DNA of 40,338 nt from Clostridia bacterium (GTDB taxonomy: Bacteria; Bacillota; Clostridia; TANB77; CAG-465), in the NCBI GenBank assembly GCA_030524345.1, contig JAUNGP010000015.1, forward strand, positions 1-40,338, in the 5' to 3' direction. The notes beneath the pieces are model-generated. The model was not told the origin of the DNA, did no database searches, and worked only from the letters and a program-made list of their open reading frames with translations. A program made the position numbers and the translations under genes. The stretch's first letter is position 1; every line of letters begins with the position of its first letter. Below are positions 31,140-39,775 of this stretch, piece after piece.

Positions 31140-32198
31140 TTGTATTTTGGTACTAAGGACAGGGTATTATTTTTCCAGGAGCCGAGTTGCTTTAACAAGC
31201 ACACGGAAAAAGATGTATTAAAGTATGCAATTGGTGCAAATATGTATATTCCGGCGACAAAGCACCACATTTTTGAGAAACTAATTAATAATGAATTTCA
31301 TGAAGTGGGTGCCATTACTTTTTGCTGTGAAGATGCAATTCCACTTGCAGCAGTATCAGAGGCTGAGCAAAATATCCTTGGCATTTTGAAAAATCTTGAT
31401 AAAAGGTATAAAAAGGATAAAAATTTGTTAAATCAGTTGCCACTCATTTTTATTCGGGTTAGGAATGTTGATCAATTCAGAAGTTTTTCAAGCAGACTGA
31501 ATAAAAATACGTTAAGATTTTTGGCGGGATTTAATTTTCCTAAGTTTACTAGCAGGAATGGCAGAGAGTATTTTGAAATACTAAAGAATTTATCTGAAAA
31601 GCATAATGAAGTACTTTATGGTATGCCGATTCTTGAAAGTGAAGAAATCGTGGAAAAAGAAACACGTCTAAATGAACTTCATAGTATTCAGGAAATCTTA
31701 AACGAGTATAGTGACTATCTGCTAAATATCAGAGTAGGAGGAACGGATTTCTCTTCCATTTTTGGATTGAGAAGAAGCGTAGATAAAACGATCTATGATA
31801 TTAAAGTCATTTCTGATTGCTTAATGGATATCTTAAATTTCTTTTTAAGAAAAAGTCAGGGATATGTAATTTCAGGCCCAGTATGGGAATACTTTTCGTA
31901 TAATGAAGATTCCAAAGAAATTATTGGGCTGAAAAGAGAACTTGATATGGATATTCAAAATGGTTTTCAGGGAAAGACAATCATTCATCCATCTCAAATT
32001 AATGTGGTAAATGAGAGATATATTGTTCCCTATCATGACTTTGTTGATGCTACCAATATTCTTGAAAAAACTGGCGGTGTGTTTAAAAGCTCTGAGGGAA
32101 ACAGAATGAATGAAGTAGCACCACATACCAATTGGGCTTTAAAGATTGTAGCACGCGCTAAGATTTTTGGCGTATTAGAAAGAGATGCAACGATTTGA
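31137..32198 (+). CDS. HpcH/HpaI aldolase (citrate lyase beta-like) of the Ter biosynthetic module
   Basis: This 353-residue protein of the CitE-like TIM-barrel family has FCCEDAIPLA (acidic metal-binding block, about 61-70; LDLEDAV in CitE), LIFIRVRNVDQF (about 102-113) and the strong end motif GKTIIHPSQINVVNERYIVP (about 280-299). These enzymes cut or join C-C bonds of 2-oxo or CoA-linked acids. In ter clusters a CitE-like gene is always part of the set predicted to make a nucleoside-like metabolite. It is the first of five genes, the next starting 12 bases after its stop. Glutamine codons are mixed. The substrate is unknown. Confidence 0.88.
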   Translation: MLYFGTKDRVLFFQEPSCFNKHTEKDVLKYAIGANMYIPATKHHIFEKLINNEFHEVGAITFCCEDAIPLAAVSEAEQNILGILKNLDKRYKKDKNLLNQLPLIFIRVRNVDQFRSFSSRLNKNTLRFLAGFNFPKFTSRNGREYFEILKNLSEKHNEVLYGMPILESEEIVEKETRLNELHSIQEILNEYSDYLLNIRVGGTDFSSIFGLRRSVDKTIYDIKVISDCLMDILNFFLRKSQGYVISGPVWEYFSYNEDSKEIIGLKRELDMDIQNGFQGKTIIHPSQINVVNERYIVPYHDFVDATNILEKTGGVFKSSEGNRMNEVAPHTNWALKIVARAKIFGVLERDATI

Positions 32199-32209
32199 GG
32201 AGAAAAAAT

Positions 32210-33418
32210 ATGGAGATTAATGTAAAAGAAAATCAGTATGATTTAGATCTGAGAGACCTTATCTACATTGGTAAGAGAGTAAACAATTCTAAGAGAAATT
32301 TTCTCTTTATCAGTAAACTTTTGGGAAAACATGTTGAGGTAAAGCCAAACATCTGCAAGGCCACTGGACGCCTTTTATTATCTCGGGTATATGATGAGGT
32401 AGATTATAAGTTGCTTTGTGATTATATCAGCAGAAAAGAAGAGGCTTGTGAAGAGAAAGTTTCGGTTGAGATTTCAAAAGAAATTGATCCTGGCAAGAGA
32501 ATTTTTGTTATTGGTTTTGCTGAAACTGCCACAGGACTTGGAATGTCCGTTGCTGCTCCCTTAAAAAATGCCTATTATCAGACTACTACAAGGGAGCCTT
32601 TAATTGGTGTTAAGAAACTTTTCTCTTTTAAAGAGGAACATTCGCATGCGACGAATCATGATTTTTATTCCGTTGATGAGACGAATATCAATGAATATGA
32701 TGAAATTTATTTGGTTGATGATGAAATTACGACTGGTAAGTCTATGTTAAATATTATAGCTCAGTTGTCAAAAATATCATCTATCAAGAAATTCTCTATC
32801 TTTTCCATCCTTGATTGGCGTTCCGAAGAAAATTTAGAATGTTATAAAAGAGTGGAAAAGGAATGTAATGTGACTATTCATGTACATTCGCTCATTTCTG
32901 GAACAGTTTTAAATGATGATCAGACTATCTATACTGATGATTTAGATATCACGTATTTAGATGATGCTGAAATAATTGGTGATGCATCAGATGCCTTTGA
33001 ACAAGTATTACTGAATACAAAGTTCGGAGAAAGAGATTACATTAGATATAGCGGTCGTTTCGGAGTTTGTCATCAGGAGATTTTAGGATTGGAAGAAAAA
33101 TGTAGGCAGGTAGCAGAAAGGATCAAAGTATCTAAAGAAAGCAGAGTTCTTGTATTAGGACATGGTGAGGAAATATATATTCCCTCTAGGATTGCTTCTT
33201 ATATTGATGCAGATGTATACTTTAAAACTACTACGAGAAGTCCAATATACTGTGATGGCAGAGTAATATGCGACAAGACAGCTTTTGTTAACGAAGGTGT
33301 AACATATTTTTTGTATAACAAAAATGAAATGGAGCACGATTATGATCTGGTTATCATTATTTCAGAAAGTGATATTTTTAAGCAGTTTACAGAAAATACA
33401 GTTTGTTTGAAGATCTAA
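32210..33418 (+). CDS. Phosphoribosyltransferase with TRSP domain
   Basis: This 402-residue protein starts at ATG 32210 (GAGGAG 7 bases upstream; a TTG at 32195 is in frame but overlaps the preceding stop). The N-terminal half is a type I PRTase fold: VIGFAETATGLGMSVA (about 100-115), then EEHSHATNHDFYSVD, then the PRPP-binding loop YLVDDEITTGKSMLN (about 165-179). The C-terminal half (about 260-400), with RYSGRFGVCHQEI and VLVLGHGEEIYIPSRIA, matches the TRSP domain found with these PRTases. It probably attaches or removes a ribosyl group on the predicted metabolite. Confidence 0.88.
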   Translation: MEINVKENQYDLDLRDLIYIGKRVNNSKRNFLFISKLLGKHVEVKPNICKATGRLLLSRVYDEVDYKLLCDYISRKEEACEEKVSVEISKEIDPGKRIFVIGFAETATGLGMSVAAPLKNAYYQTTTREPLIGVKKLFSFKEEHSHATNHDFYSVDETNINEYDEIYLVDDEITTGKSMLNIIAQLSKISSIKKFSIFSILDWRSEENLECYKRVEKECNVTIHVHSLISGTVLNDDQTIYTDDLDITYLDDAEIIGDASDAFEQVLLNTKFGERDYIRYSGRFGVCHQEILGLEEKCRQVAERIKVSKESRVLVLGHGEEIYIPSRIASYIDADVYFKTTTRSPIYCDGRVICDKTAFVNEGVTYFLYNKNEMEHDYDLVIIISESDIFKQFTENTVCLKI

Positions 33419-33432
33419 GGGAGAAAAGAATT

Positions 33433-34455
33433 ATGGCAGATTATAACGTATGGTTAAACAACTGGGGAAGTCAGGCAGCAGAAGTAATACCTTTGATTAA
33501 GAAAAAACATGAACCTTCTTTTCGTGTAATTTCTACAACAGGCGTGAAAAATCCCGCTGTCATGAGCGAAGCTGATGAATGGTATCGTGAGACTTGTAAT
33601 TCCAAGTCCAGTTGGGAAGATTATTCTAAATTTGCTTTAGAGATATGCGACGAACATGATATTGATATCATTATGCCGGTAAGAAAAATGCTTGAATTTA
33701 GTGAGCATCGCAAACTCTTTGAAGAGCGCGGTATTAAGCTTATGCTTCCAAGTAGTCATTTCATGATGCGTACCTTAAATGATAAGGCATCAACCTATGA
33801 AGTTTTAAGAGAAGTAGTGCCTGAGTGTATTCCTAAGTATTACAAGGTAAATACAGTGGAAGAGTTTAAGATAGCTGTTGAAGCTTTGAGAAAAGAAGGA
33901 TGTGGTGTATGTTTTAAATATGTACAAGATATTGCATCACAAAGTTTTAGAATCATTTCGTTTGAAAAGCGTGGTATTGACGAATTTAGTAGTAAGACAA
34001 AACATGCTATCGAATATGATACTGCTCTTGAAATCTTAAGCTCTGTGCCGAAGTTTAAAGATATGATGGTCATGGAGTTATTAGACGGTTTGGAAGTAAG
34101 TTGTGATTGTCTTGCAACTTCTAGTGGAAACATTATAATTCCACGTATGAAACTCAATACTAGAATTCAGGAAGTAAGAAGACAGCCTCAGCTGATGAAC
34201 CTTTGTGATAGAATCTTAAACTTTACAGGATACGATGCTCCTTGTAACATTCAATTTAAGTATGAAATAGGAAAAACTCCTAAGCTTCTTGAAATCAACA
34301 CCAGAATGTCTGGAGGAATTCATATTTCTGAGTGGGCAACCGGTATTAATATTCCAAGTATTGCTTTAAGCCAACTGATCGGAGTCGATGAGGAATGGAA
34401 TAGAGAATGGAAGAAAGTACAAATGGTTGCAAGAGAAAAATACGATAAAATGTAA
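33433..34455 (+). CDS. ATP-grasp enzyme of the Ter biosynthetic module
   Basis: This protein of 340 residues starts at ATG 33433, after GGGAGAAAAG at the end of the PRTase gene. It has the ATP-grasp parts: an N-terminal pre-ATP fold with DIDIIMPVRKMLEF, the LNDKASTYEVLREVVPECIPKYYKV lid region (about 116-140, two parts), MVMELLDGLEVSCDC (about 214-228) and the metal-binding KLLEINTRMSGG (about 277-288). It should join a carboxylate to an amine or thiol with ATP. The gene overlaps no other frame of merit; the next real start is 28 bases after its stop. Substrate unknown. Confidence 0.87.
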   Translation: MADYNVWLNNWGSQAAEVIPLIKKKHEPSFRVISTTGVKNPAVMSEADEWYRETCNSKSSWEDYSKFALEICDEHDIDIIMPVRKMLEFSEHRKLFEERGIKLMLPSSHFMMRTLNDKASTYEVLREVVPECIPKYYKVNTVEEFKIAVEALRKEGCGVCFKYVQDIASQSFRIISFEKRGIDEFSSKTKHAIEYDTALEILSSVPKFKDMMVMELLDGLEVSCDCLATSSGNIIIPRMKLNTRIQEVRRQPQLMNLCDRILNFTGYDAPCNIQFKYEIGKTPKLLEINTRMSGGIHISEWATGINIPSIALSQLIGVDEEWNREWKKVQMVAREKYDKM

Positions 34456-34483
34456 TACCATGACAAAAAAGGAGAATAATATT

Positions 34484-35524
34484 ATGAGATCTAGCTATAG
34501 CAAGGAAGATGTAACTTTATTACTGAAAGACATGACAGGACTTGTTCAGCCTGTATCGATGGAAGAAAGAAAGAGGCGGGTAGAACAGGGAGAATATGTT
34601 CGCTCTATTATCATTGAAGAGTATGAGATTACAAAGGAGTATATTGATATTGTAAACTCATATATGGATGAATTTTCTAAGAGCATGGCAAAGTATGTTG
34701 GCATTCTTGCAGAGAAACTTTATGCCGTAAAAGGGGATAAGCTTGTACTCGTTGATATCGTTCGTGCAGGGATTCCAATCGGTATTTTGGTAAAAAGGTA
34801 TATTAAAAAATATTATCATGTGGATATTCCACATTATGGAATTTCACTGGTAAAGGGACTTGATAAAGAGGCCATGGAATATATCATTTCCAAGCATGGT
34901 ACTTCCGGAATTCAGTTTATTGACGGTTGGACCGGTAAAGGTACTGTAGCAAAGGAAATTGCCAAAAGTGTGGAAGATCTTCCTTTTCTTGGTGTTGATC
35001 CAAGTCTTGCTGTTCTTTCTGATTGTATTGGCGTATCCAAATATGTTGGTACTTCCGAAGATGTATACATCCCGAATGCTCCATTAAACGCATCTGTTAC
35101 TGGGCTGGTAAGTATTACCGTCCTGAATGAGGCATATAAAGGGGAAGGAGATTTTCATGCAGCAATTTACTTAGAAAATCTTGAAGAAATTGATCAGAGT
35201 AAGCAGTTTGTAGATTTGGTATCTTCCCATTTTGCAAAGATAAAATCTGTAAGAGAGGAATACTTTCATGCTGATGATAAGGAGATCGATAGAATTGCAG
35301 AAAGAATTGGTCGTGACAAGAAGTTGTTAAATCCTGGAATCAATGAGGCTGCTAGAGCTGTACTTAGGAGGACCTTGGAAAAACTTCTTGTAAGTGATAA
35401 AAAGGACAAGGATTTAAAGTGCTTGATTGAACTTGCAGAATACAAAGGTATTCCTGTTGTTGAAGACAAAACGTTATGTGGCTACAAAGCAGTTAGTGTT
35501 GCAAACGACAATTATATGAGATAG
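34484..35524 (+). CDS. StiP-type phosphoribosyltransferase-like protein
   Basis: This 346-residue protein belongs to the family called cysteine protease StiP or PRTase_1 in databases. It has YVGILAEKLYAVKGDKLVLVDIVRAGIPIG (about 70-100, two parts), a HYGISLVKG strand, and FIDGWTGKGTVAKEI (about 145-159), a PRPP-loop-like segment, followed by DPSLAVLSDCIG. The conserved cysteine in DC is the reason for the protease name, but the fold is a PRTase. I chose ATG 34484 with AAAAAGGAG upstream; ATG 34460 and longer forms overlap the ATP-grasp gene. It is the fourth gene of the operon. Confidence 0.85.
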   Translation: MRSSYSKEDVTLLLKDMTGLVQPVSMEERKRRVEQGEYVRSIIIEEYEITKEYIDIVNSYMDEFSKSMAKYVGILAEKLYAVKGDKLVLVDIVRAGIPIGILVKRYIKKYYHVDIPHYGISLVKGLDKEAMEYIISKHGTSGIQFIDGWTGKGTVAKEIAKSVEDLPFLGVDPSLAVLSDCIGVSKYVGTSEDVYIPNAPLNASVTGLVSITVLNEAYKGEGDFHAAIYLENLEEIDQSKQFVDLVSSHFAKIKSVREEYFHADDKEIDRIAERIGRDKKLLNPGINEAARAVLRRTLEKLLVSDKKDKDLKCLIELAEYKGIPVVEDKTLCGYKAVSVANDNYMR

Positions 35525-35534
35525 GAAAGATTAT

Positions 35535-36263
35535 ATGGAGAAAGCATATTTTACAGATTTAGATTCTACGATTATTTGTAGTGGAGTAACTGGTGATGAT
35601 CTTGTTTGCGTAGCTACAAAGCATGGAAAGAATGCCTCTTTTATGAGGAAGAGTAGCAAAAGTATACTTGAACAAATTACAGAAAAGATCATAACAGTTC
35701 CAATTACCACAAGATGTGAAATGTCATATAACAATATCTTTTTAAAAAGGCTGTTTAGACATGCATTGGTCGACAATGGAGCAGTGCTGGTTATTGAAGA
35801 TCAGGTCGAGCGGGATATTTGGCTGAATGAGAGTTATGATATTTCAAGTAGCGTAAGAGATCAGTTTGATAGTTGCAGAAAGATTTTGGAAACTTATGGA
35901 TACACAGAAAAATGGGGTAGTAACTTTGTTTTAGATTATGTATGCAAAGGAGTAACGGAAAGTTCAAGAGAAAATCTTAGGATAGAACTTGAAAAATTTA
36001 GCGGGCTTCTGATCAACATTGGAAAAACAAGTGCTGTTGCCACATTTAAGTGTCTGTCAAAGGGTGTTGCTATTAATAGATATGCAAAGCAGTTTGGAGT
36101 AATTCCATATCTTTCATCTGGGGATAACAAAGAAGATGAATCTATGTTTGGAGTAACACAGATTAGCATTGGTAAAAAGAATGCAACATATTGTTTGGAT
36201 ACCAAAGATAAGCTTGAGTTTTGTGATTTTGTAATTAGAAAAGCGGCTGAACTTACAGAATAA
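35535..36263 (+). CDS. HAD-family phosphatase of the Ter biosynthetic module
   Basis: This 242-residue protein has YFTDLDSTII (motif I DLDST, D8 and D10), a threonine motif (VPITTR), KGVAINRYAKQFG (motif III lysine) and SSGDNKEDESMF (motif IV GDNxxD, about 195-206). The family removes phosphate from small metabolites such as nucleotides or sugars. ATG 35535 follows AGGAAAG and lies 10 bases after the StiP gene. It is the last gene of the operon, before a shared terminator. Confidence 0.87.
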   Translation: MEKAYFTDLDSTIICSGVTGDDLVCVATKHGKNASFMRKSSKSILEQITEKIITVPITTRCEMSYNNIFLKRLFRHALVDNGAVLVIEDQVERDIWLNESYDISSSVRDQFDSCRKILETYGYTEKWGSNFVLDYVCKGVTESSRENLRIELEKFSGLLINIGKTSAVATFKCLSKGVAINRYAKQFGVIPYLSSGDNKEDESMFGVTQISIGKKNATYCLDTKDKLEFCDFVIRKAAELTE

Positions 36264-36269
36264 GAGAAA

Positions 36270-36298
36270 AGGGCTGGGGATTTTTGATCCTCAGCTCT
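36270..36298 (+). terminator. Terminator between convergent operons
   Basis: AGGGCTGGGGA/TCCTCAGCTCT form an 11-base stem with two G-T pairs. On the plus strand it ends the Ter operon; it overlaps the last bases of the por beta gene on the other strand. Confidence 0.65.
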
Positions 36299-37247
36299 AT
36301 TTATTTGTTACTTCTTCCATCATGAGAAGATAATTCCATTTTTTATCAATTTCTTCTTGAAGCTCTTTTATCATCCACTCATTTCCTTCTTGGAACATAT
36401 GTCTAAAACGTTTTTGTGTTTTTAGGAACTCTTCTATTGGAAGTTTGTTTGCTGGTTTATATGTTACTTTATACTTACCATTTTCAACTTCGTAAAGAGG
36501 CCAGAAACAAGTATTTACTGCAAGTTTTTCTATTTCCATTAAATCATCAGTAGGATATCCCCAACCTCTTGGGCAAGGAGCAAATACTGACATATATGTT
36601 GGACCTTCAGTATATATAGCTTTTTCGCTTTTTTCGTATAAGTCTTTTAGATTTCCAAATAATGCAGTTTGGGCCACATAAGGAATATTATGTTTTACCA
36701 TAATCTCAGTTAAATCTTTTCTTTGTTGAGTCTTACCTGGTATTACTTTTCCAGCAGGTGACGTAGTGGTATCAGCAAAATGTGGAGTAGAGGAAGACCT
36801 TTGTGTTCCTGTATTCATATAAGCCCCGTTATCATAGCATACATATGTTATATCATGACCTCTTTCCATAGCACCTGAAAGAGATTGGAAACCTATATCT
36901 AATGTACCGCCATCACCGCCAAATGCAATAAATTTAGTGACTTTATCTTTAGATAGTCTGCCAGAATTTTTAAGAGCTTTGTATGTTCTTTCTGCTCCTG
37001 ATAGGGTTGCGGCTGCACATTCAAAAGCTGTATGAATGAATGAAACATTATTCCAAGCGGTGTAAGGATAGATACAAGTAGAAACCTCTAAACATCCAGT
37101 TGCTACAGCAACAACTGCATTATCTTCTTCTTTTAAAGCACTAAGAACACCACGCACAGCAGGGGGTGCCCCACATCCTGCACACATTCTATGTCCTGAT
37201 ACGAGTCTTGATTCTTTTTTTACAACTTCTTTTAAATTATATGCCAT
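36297..37247 (-). CDS. porB: 2-oxoacid:ferredoxin oxidoreductase, beta (TPP) subunit, PorB-like
   Basis: This 316-residue protein of the thiamine-pyrophosphate half of pyruvate synthase has GHRMCAGCGAPPAVRG (4Fe-4S cysteine pair, about 18-33), AFGGDGGTLDIGFQSLSGA (TPP-binding GDG...; about 107-125), YDNGAYMNTGTQRSSSTP (TPP motif; about 137-154) and CPRGWGYP. With the other subunits it oxidises pyruvate to acetyl-CoA and CO2 while reducing ferredoxin, in the cytoplasm. AGGAGGG precedes ATG 37247. It is the last gene of the operon. The exact 2-oxoacid (pyruvate is most likely) is inferred from the four-subunit order. Confidence 0.92.
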   Translation of the reverse strand: MAYNLKEVVKKESRLVSGHRMCAGCGAPPAVRGVLSALKEEDNAVVAVATGCLEVSTCIYPYTAWNNVSFIHTAFECAAATLSGAERTYKALKNSGRLSKDKVTKFIAFGGDGGTLDIGFQSLSGAMERGHDITYVCYDNGAYMNTGTQRSSSTPHFADTTTSPAGKVIPGKTQQRKDLTEIMVKHNIPYVAQTALFGNLKDLYEKSEKAIYTEGPTYMSVFAPCPRGWGYPTDDLMEIEKLAVNTCFWPLYEVENGKYKVTYKPANKLPIEEFLKTQKRFRHMFQEGNEWMIKELQEEIDKKWNYLLMMEEVTNK

Positions 37248-37260
37248 ACATTTTTCCCTC

Positions 37261-38436
37261 CTAATCCTGTAATCCTAGATAGTGTGTTACTTTATCTATT
37301 TTTTTATTTTTAGCGATTTTTTCTAAGTTGTTATACACCTCTACTATGTCACTTTCTCTAACATCGCATCCACCTAAGCCATAAATATAATTTACAGTAG
37401 GTACATTAAGAGAAGCAGTATACATGGCAGAAGTTATTTCAGAAAATAATGGGGCAGAGTAACCATTTACACTATCACATTTGTCCATAATGGCAAGGGC
37501 ATTTAGGTTTTTAAGATCATTTGTAAGTTCTAAATATGGTAAAGGCCTAAATACTCTAGGTTTGATAACACCTGCTTTAATTCCTTTGTTTCTTAGCTTA
37601 TCAACAGTGTCTTTTACTGTTCCAGCAGTTGAATTTAGAACAATGATTCCAAGTTCTGCATCATCCATTCTATATTTTTCGTATAGTTCATATTTTCTAC
37701 CAGTTATTTGGTAAAATTCTTCTGCTACATCTAAAATGATATCTTTTGATTTTGTCATCGCTTGTGCAAGTTCCACTTTAAATTTAAAGTAATCTTTTTG
37801 TAAAGCAAGAGGACCCATCGAGATATTTCTTGCTTCATCTAAAAGATATTCAGATGGCGTGTATTCTCCTACAAATTTTTTGACTTCGTCGTTTTCCATT
37901 AGCATAATATTTTCAACAGAATGTGAAGTGATGAAACCATCATAACATACCATCACAGGTAATTTTGCACGTTCTGCTATTTTGACAGCCATAATAGTAT
38001 TATCATATGCTTCTTGATTGTTTTCACAGTATAATTGAATAAATCCTGAATCTCTAACTCCCATTGAATCAGAGTGATCATTATGTATATTGAGTGGAGC
38101 AGATAATGCTCTGTTACCACATATTAAAGTTAAAGGCAGTCTCATACCAGATGCTATGTATAGCATCTCAAACATCAGGGCTAGTCCTTGTGATGAAGTA
38201 GCGCTCATGACTCTACCGCCGGCTGCTGCTGCTCCAATACATGCTGACATTGCACTATGTTCGCTTTCTACTGGAATAAATTCTGTTGTAACACTACCAT
38301 TAGCTACGAAATTTGAAAAGTATTGTGGTACTTCAGTAGAAGGGGTAATCGGATAAGCTGCTACAGTATCAGGATTGATTTGTTTCATTGCTGTAGCTAC
38401 TGCTTCATTACCGCTTAATCTTTCTCTAATAGCCAT
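37261..38436 (-). CDS. porA: 2-oxoacid:ferredoxin oxidoreductase, alpha subunit, PorA-like
   Basis: This 391-residue protein has SGNEAVATAMKQINPDTVAAYPITPSTEVPQYF (N-terminal pyrimidine-binding part, in two pieces about 8-40), VESEHSAMSACIGAAAAGGRVMSATSSQG (about 57-85, two parts), CDGFITSH and the C-terminal GLGGCDVRE. It pairs with PorB to form the active site. AAAGGATG precedes ATG 38436. It lies 14 bases upstream of porB and 14 bases downstream of the MazG-like gene. Confidence 0.93.
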   Translation of the reverse strand: MAIRERLSGNEAVATAMKQINPDTVAAYPITPSTEVPQYFSNFVANGSVTTEFIPVESEHSAMSACIGAAAAGGRVMSATSSQGLALMFEMLYIASGMRLPLTLICGNRALSAPLNIHNDHSDSMGVRDSGFIQLYCENNQEAYDNTIMAVKIAERAKLPVMVCYDGFITSHSVENIMLMENDEVKKFVGEYTPSEYLLDEARNISMGPLALQKDYFKFKVELAQAMTKSKDIILDVAEEFYQITGRKYELYEKYRMDDAELGIIVLNSTAGTVKDTVDKLRNKGIKAGVIKPRVFRPLPYLELTNDLKNLNALAIMDKCDSVNGYSAPLFSEITSAMYTASLNVPTVNYIYGLGGCDVRESDIVEVYNNLEKIAKNKKIDKVTHYLGLQD

Positions 38437-38450
38437 TTATATCATCCTTT

Positions 38451-38816
38451 CTATTTTGTCCATTTTCTATTGATATTTATTTTCTCTTTTTCTCTTAATG
38501 CATGAAATAGATCAATATTAAGAGTATTACTCACAGACAAGAGAACTATAAAAACATCAGCTAATTCACTTTCAACCGTATCATAGTTATAAATTTTTGC
38601 TTTATCTGAGCTCATGCTAGTTGCATCCTTTCGAATTGCTTTGGCGAGTTCTCCGATTTCTTCTGTGAGTAGTAACATTGTTTGTTCAATGCTTTGGTCT
38701 CCAAATCCTCTCATATGGATCACGTTTTGAATGTAGTTTTGAATTTCTTGTAAAGAAGAGGTATTATTTAATTTAGATAATAATAATTCTTGCTTATTTT
38801 GCATTTGTTTCATCAT
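38451..38816 (-). CDS. MazG-like nucleotide pyrophosphohydrolase
   Basis: This 121-residue protein has the MazG/all-alpha NTP-PPase pattern LLTEEIGELAKAIRKD (about 50-65; EExxE) and ESELADVFIVLLSVSNTLNIDL (about 82-103; ExxD) with a final REKEKININ.KW. These enzymes hydrolyse nucleoside triphosphates to monophosphates and pyrophosphate and clear damaged nucleotides. Its start (ATG 38816) lies 23 bases inside the end of the porD gene; ATG 38813 and 38804 are alternatives, and none has a strong site. It is not a por subunit, so its place between porD and porA is odd. Confidence 0.78.
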   Translation of the reverse strand: MMKQMQNKQELLLSKLNNTSSLQEIQNYIQNVIHMRGFGDQSIEQTMLLLTEEIGELAKAIRKDATSMSSDKAKIYNYDTVESELADVFIVLLSVSNTLNIDLFHALREKEKININRKWTK

Positions 38817-39078
38817 CGATATTTTTCATTTCTATTGCTTTGAAAGGACAAACTTTTGCACAAACTCCACAACCTTTACAATAATCCAATTCTATTCTAT
38901 CTAAGAGACCATCTTTTTCCTTTATACAATTTTCTGGGCAATATGGAATACATAGCATACAAGATTTACACAAATCTTTGCTATGTGATGGATATCTGTT
39001 TTTCCAACTACCAGTTTTAAATTCCATAGAATTTCCATCTTTTAGTATACATGCCCCAAGTCCGAATTCTTTTTTCAT
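38794..39078 (-). CDS. porD: 2-oxoacid:ferredoxin oxidoreductase, delta (ferredoxin) subunit, PorD-like
   Basis: This 94-residue protein has two 4Fe-4S cluster motifs, CKSCMLCIPYCPENC (about 37-51) and CKGCGVCAKVCPFKA (about 68-82), each C-x2-C-x2-C-x3-C, the standard layout of PorD. It passes electrons from the catalytic core to ferredoxin. ATG 39078 follows GGAGGG, which lies in the end of porC; a longer start at 39093 overlaps that site. Stop of porC and this start are 1 base apart. Confidence 0.92.
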   Translation of the reverse strand: MKKEFGLGACILKDGNSMEFKTGSWKNRYPSHSKDLCKSCMLCIPYCPENCIKEKDGLLDRIELDYCKGCGVCAKVCPFKAIEMKNIDDETNAK

Positions 39079-39079
39079 T

Positions 39080-39652
39080 TTATTTCCCTCCAATTACTTC
39101 ATCATAAGCTCTGGTAATTGCTTCCATATTAGGCTCAATGACTTCAGGTTTTCTTGCAAATTTATGCTTAAATGATTCTTTCATATCTTTTAAAAGCTCG
39201 TCTTTTGTCATAATTCCTGTGATTTTTATAATTGCAGAAAGCATTGCAGTATTAGGATAATTTGCTTTTAAACATTCTCTACTTATTTTAGAAGCATCTA
39301 TTGTATAAATTCTGCCTTTATAGTCTTTTAATTCTTTTGCTATTTCATTTATATCTTTGTTGGTATTGATTAAAATAGCACCATCTTTTTTTAATCCTTT
39401 TGTGACATCAACAGTCTCTAGAAGGGAATCATCTACTACAACAACATAATCGGGCTCATATATATTTGAGTGTATTCTAATTGGAGTATCACTGATACGA
39501 TTGTATGCTGTTATAGGGGCTCCCATTCTTTCAGGTCCATACTCTGGAAATCCTTGAATATATTTTCCTGTATTAAAAGCAGCATCGGCAAGTAGCAAAG
39601 AGGCAGTTTTTGCGCCTTGGCCGCCACGTCCATGCCATCTTATTTCTATCAT
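39080..39652 (-). CDS. porC: 2-oxoacid:ferredoxin oxidoreductase, gamma subunit, PorC-like
   Basis: This 190-residue protein has RWHGRGGQGAKTASLLLADAA (about 5-25, two parts), the conserved start of the gamma subunit, then FPEYGPERMGAPITAYNRISD (about 38-58, two parts) and LINTNKDI. It is the first gene of the operon, gamma-delta-(MazG)-alpha-beta. AGGAGG precedes ATG 39652. Confidence 0.93.
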   Translation of the reverse strand: MIEIRWHGRGGQGAKTASLLLADAAFNTGKYIQGFPEYGPERMGAPITAYNRISDTPIRIHSNIYEPDYVVVVDDSLLETVDVTKGLKKDGAILINTNKDINEIAKELKDYKGRIYTIDASKISRECLKANYPNTAMLSAIIKITGIMTKDELLKDMKESFKHKFARKPEVIEPNMEAITRAYDEVIGGK

Positions 39653-39691
39653 AAATATACCTCCTTTATTATATTATATTAATACATAAAT

Positions 39692-39720
39692 AGTATATAA
39701 CTAATTATAAAGTTAGTCAA
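39692..39720 (-). promoter_or_regulatory. Promoter of the por operon
   Basis: On the minus strand TTGACT (39720-39715) and TATACT (39697-39692) are 17 bases apart, 40 bases before porC. Confidence 0.7.
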
Positions 39721-39748
39721 GGAACAAAAAGATATAAAAGGAAATAAA

Positions 39749-39770
39749 AATAGAGCCATAAGGCTCTATT
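39749..39770 (-). terminator. Terminator of the collagen-like gene
   Basis: AATAGAGCC/GGCTCTATT form a perfect 9-base stem around ATAA, with a T run after it on the minus strand. Confidence 0.88.
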
Positions 39771-39775
39771 AAAAA

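Noticed and set aside
8696..36298. Search for insertion sequences, transposases, integrases or direct repeats at the ends of the Ter blocks.
   Set aside because: No transposase or integrase frame and no clear flanking repeats were found, so transfer is suggested only by codon use.
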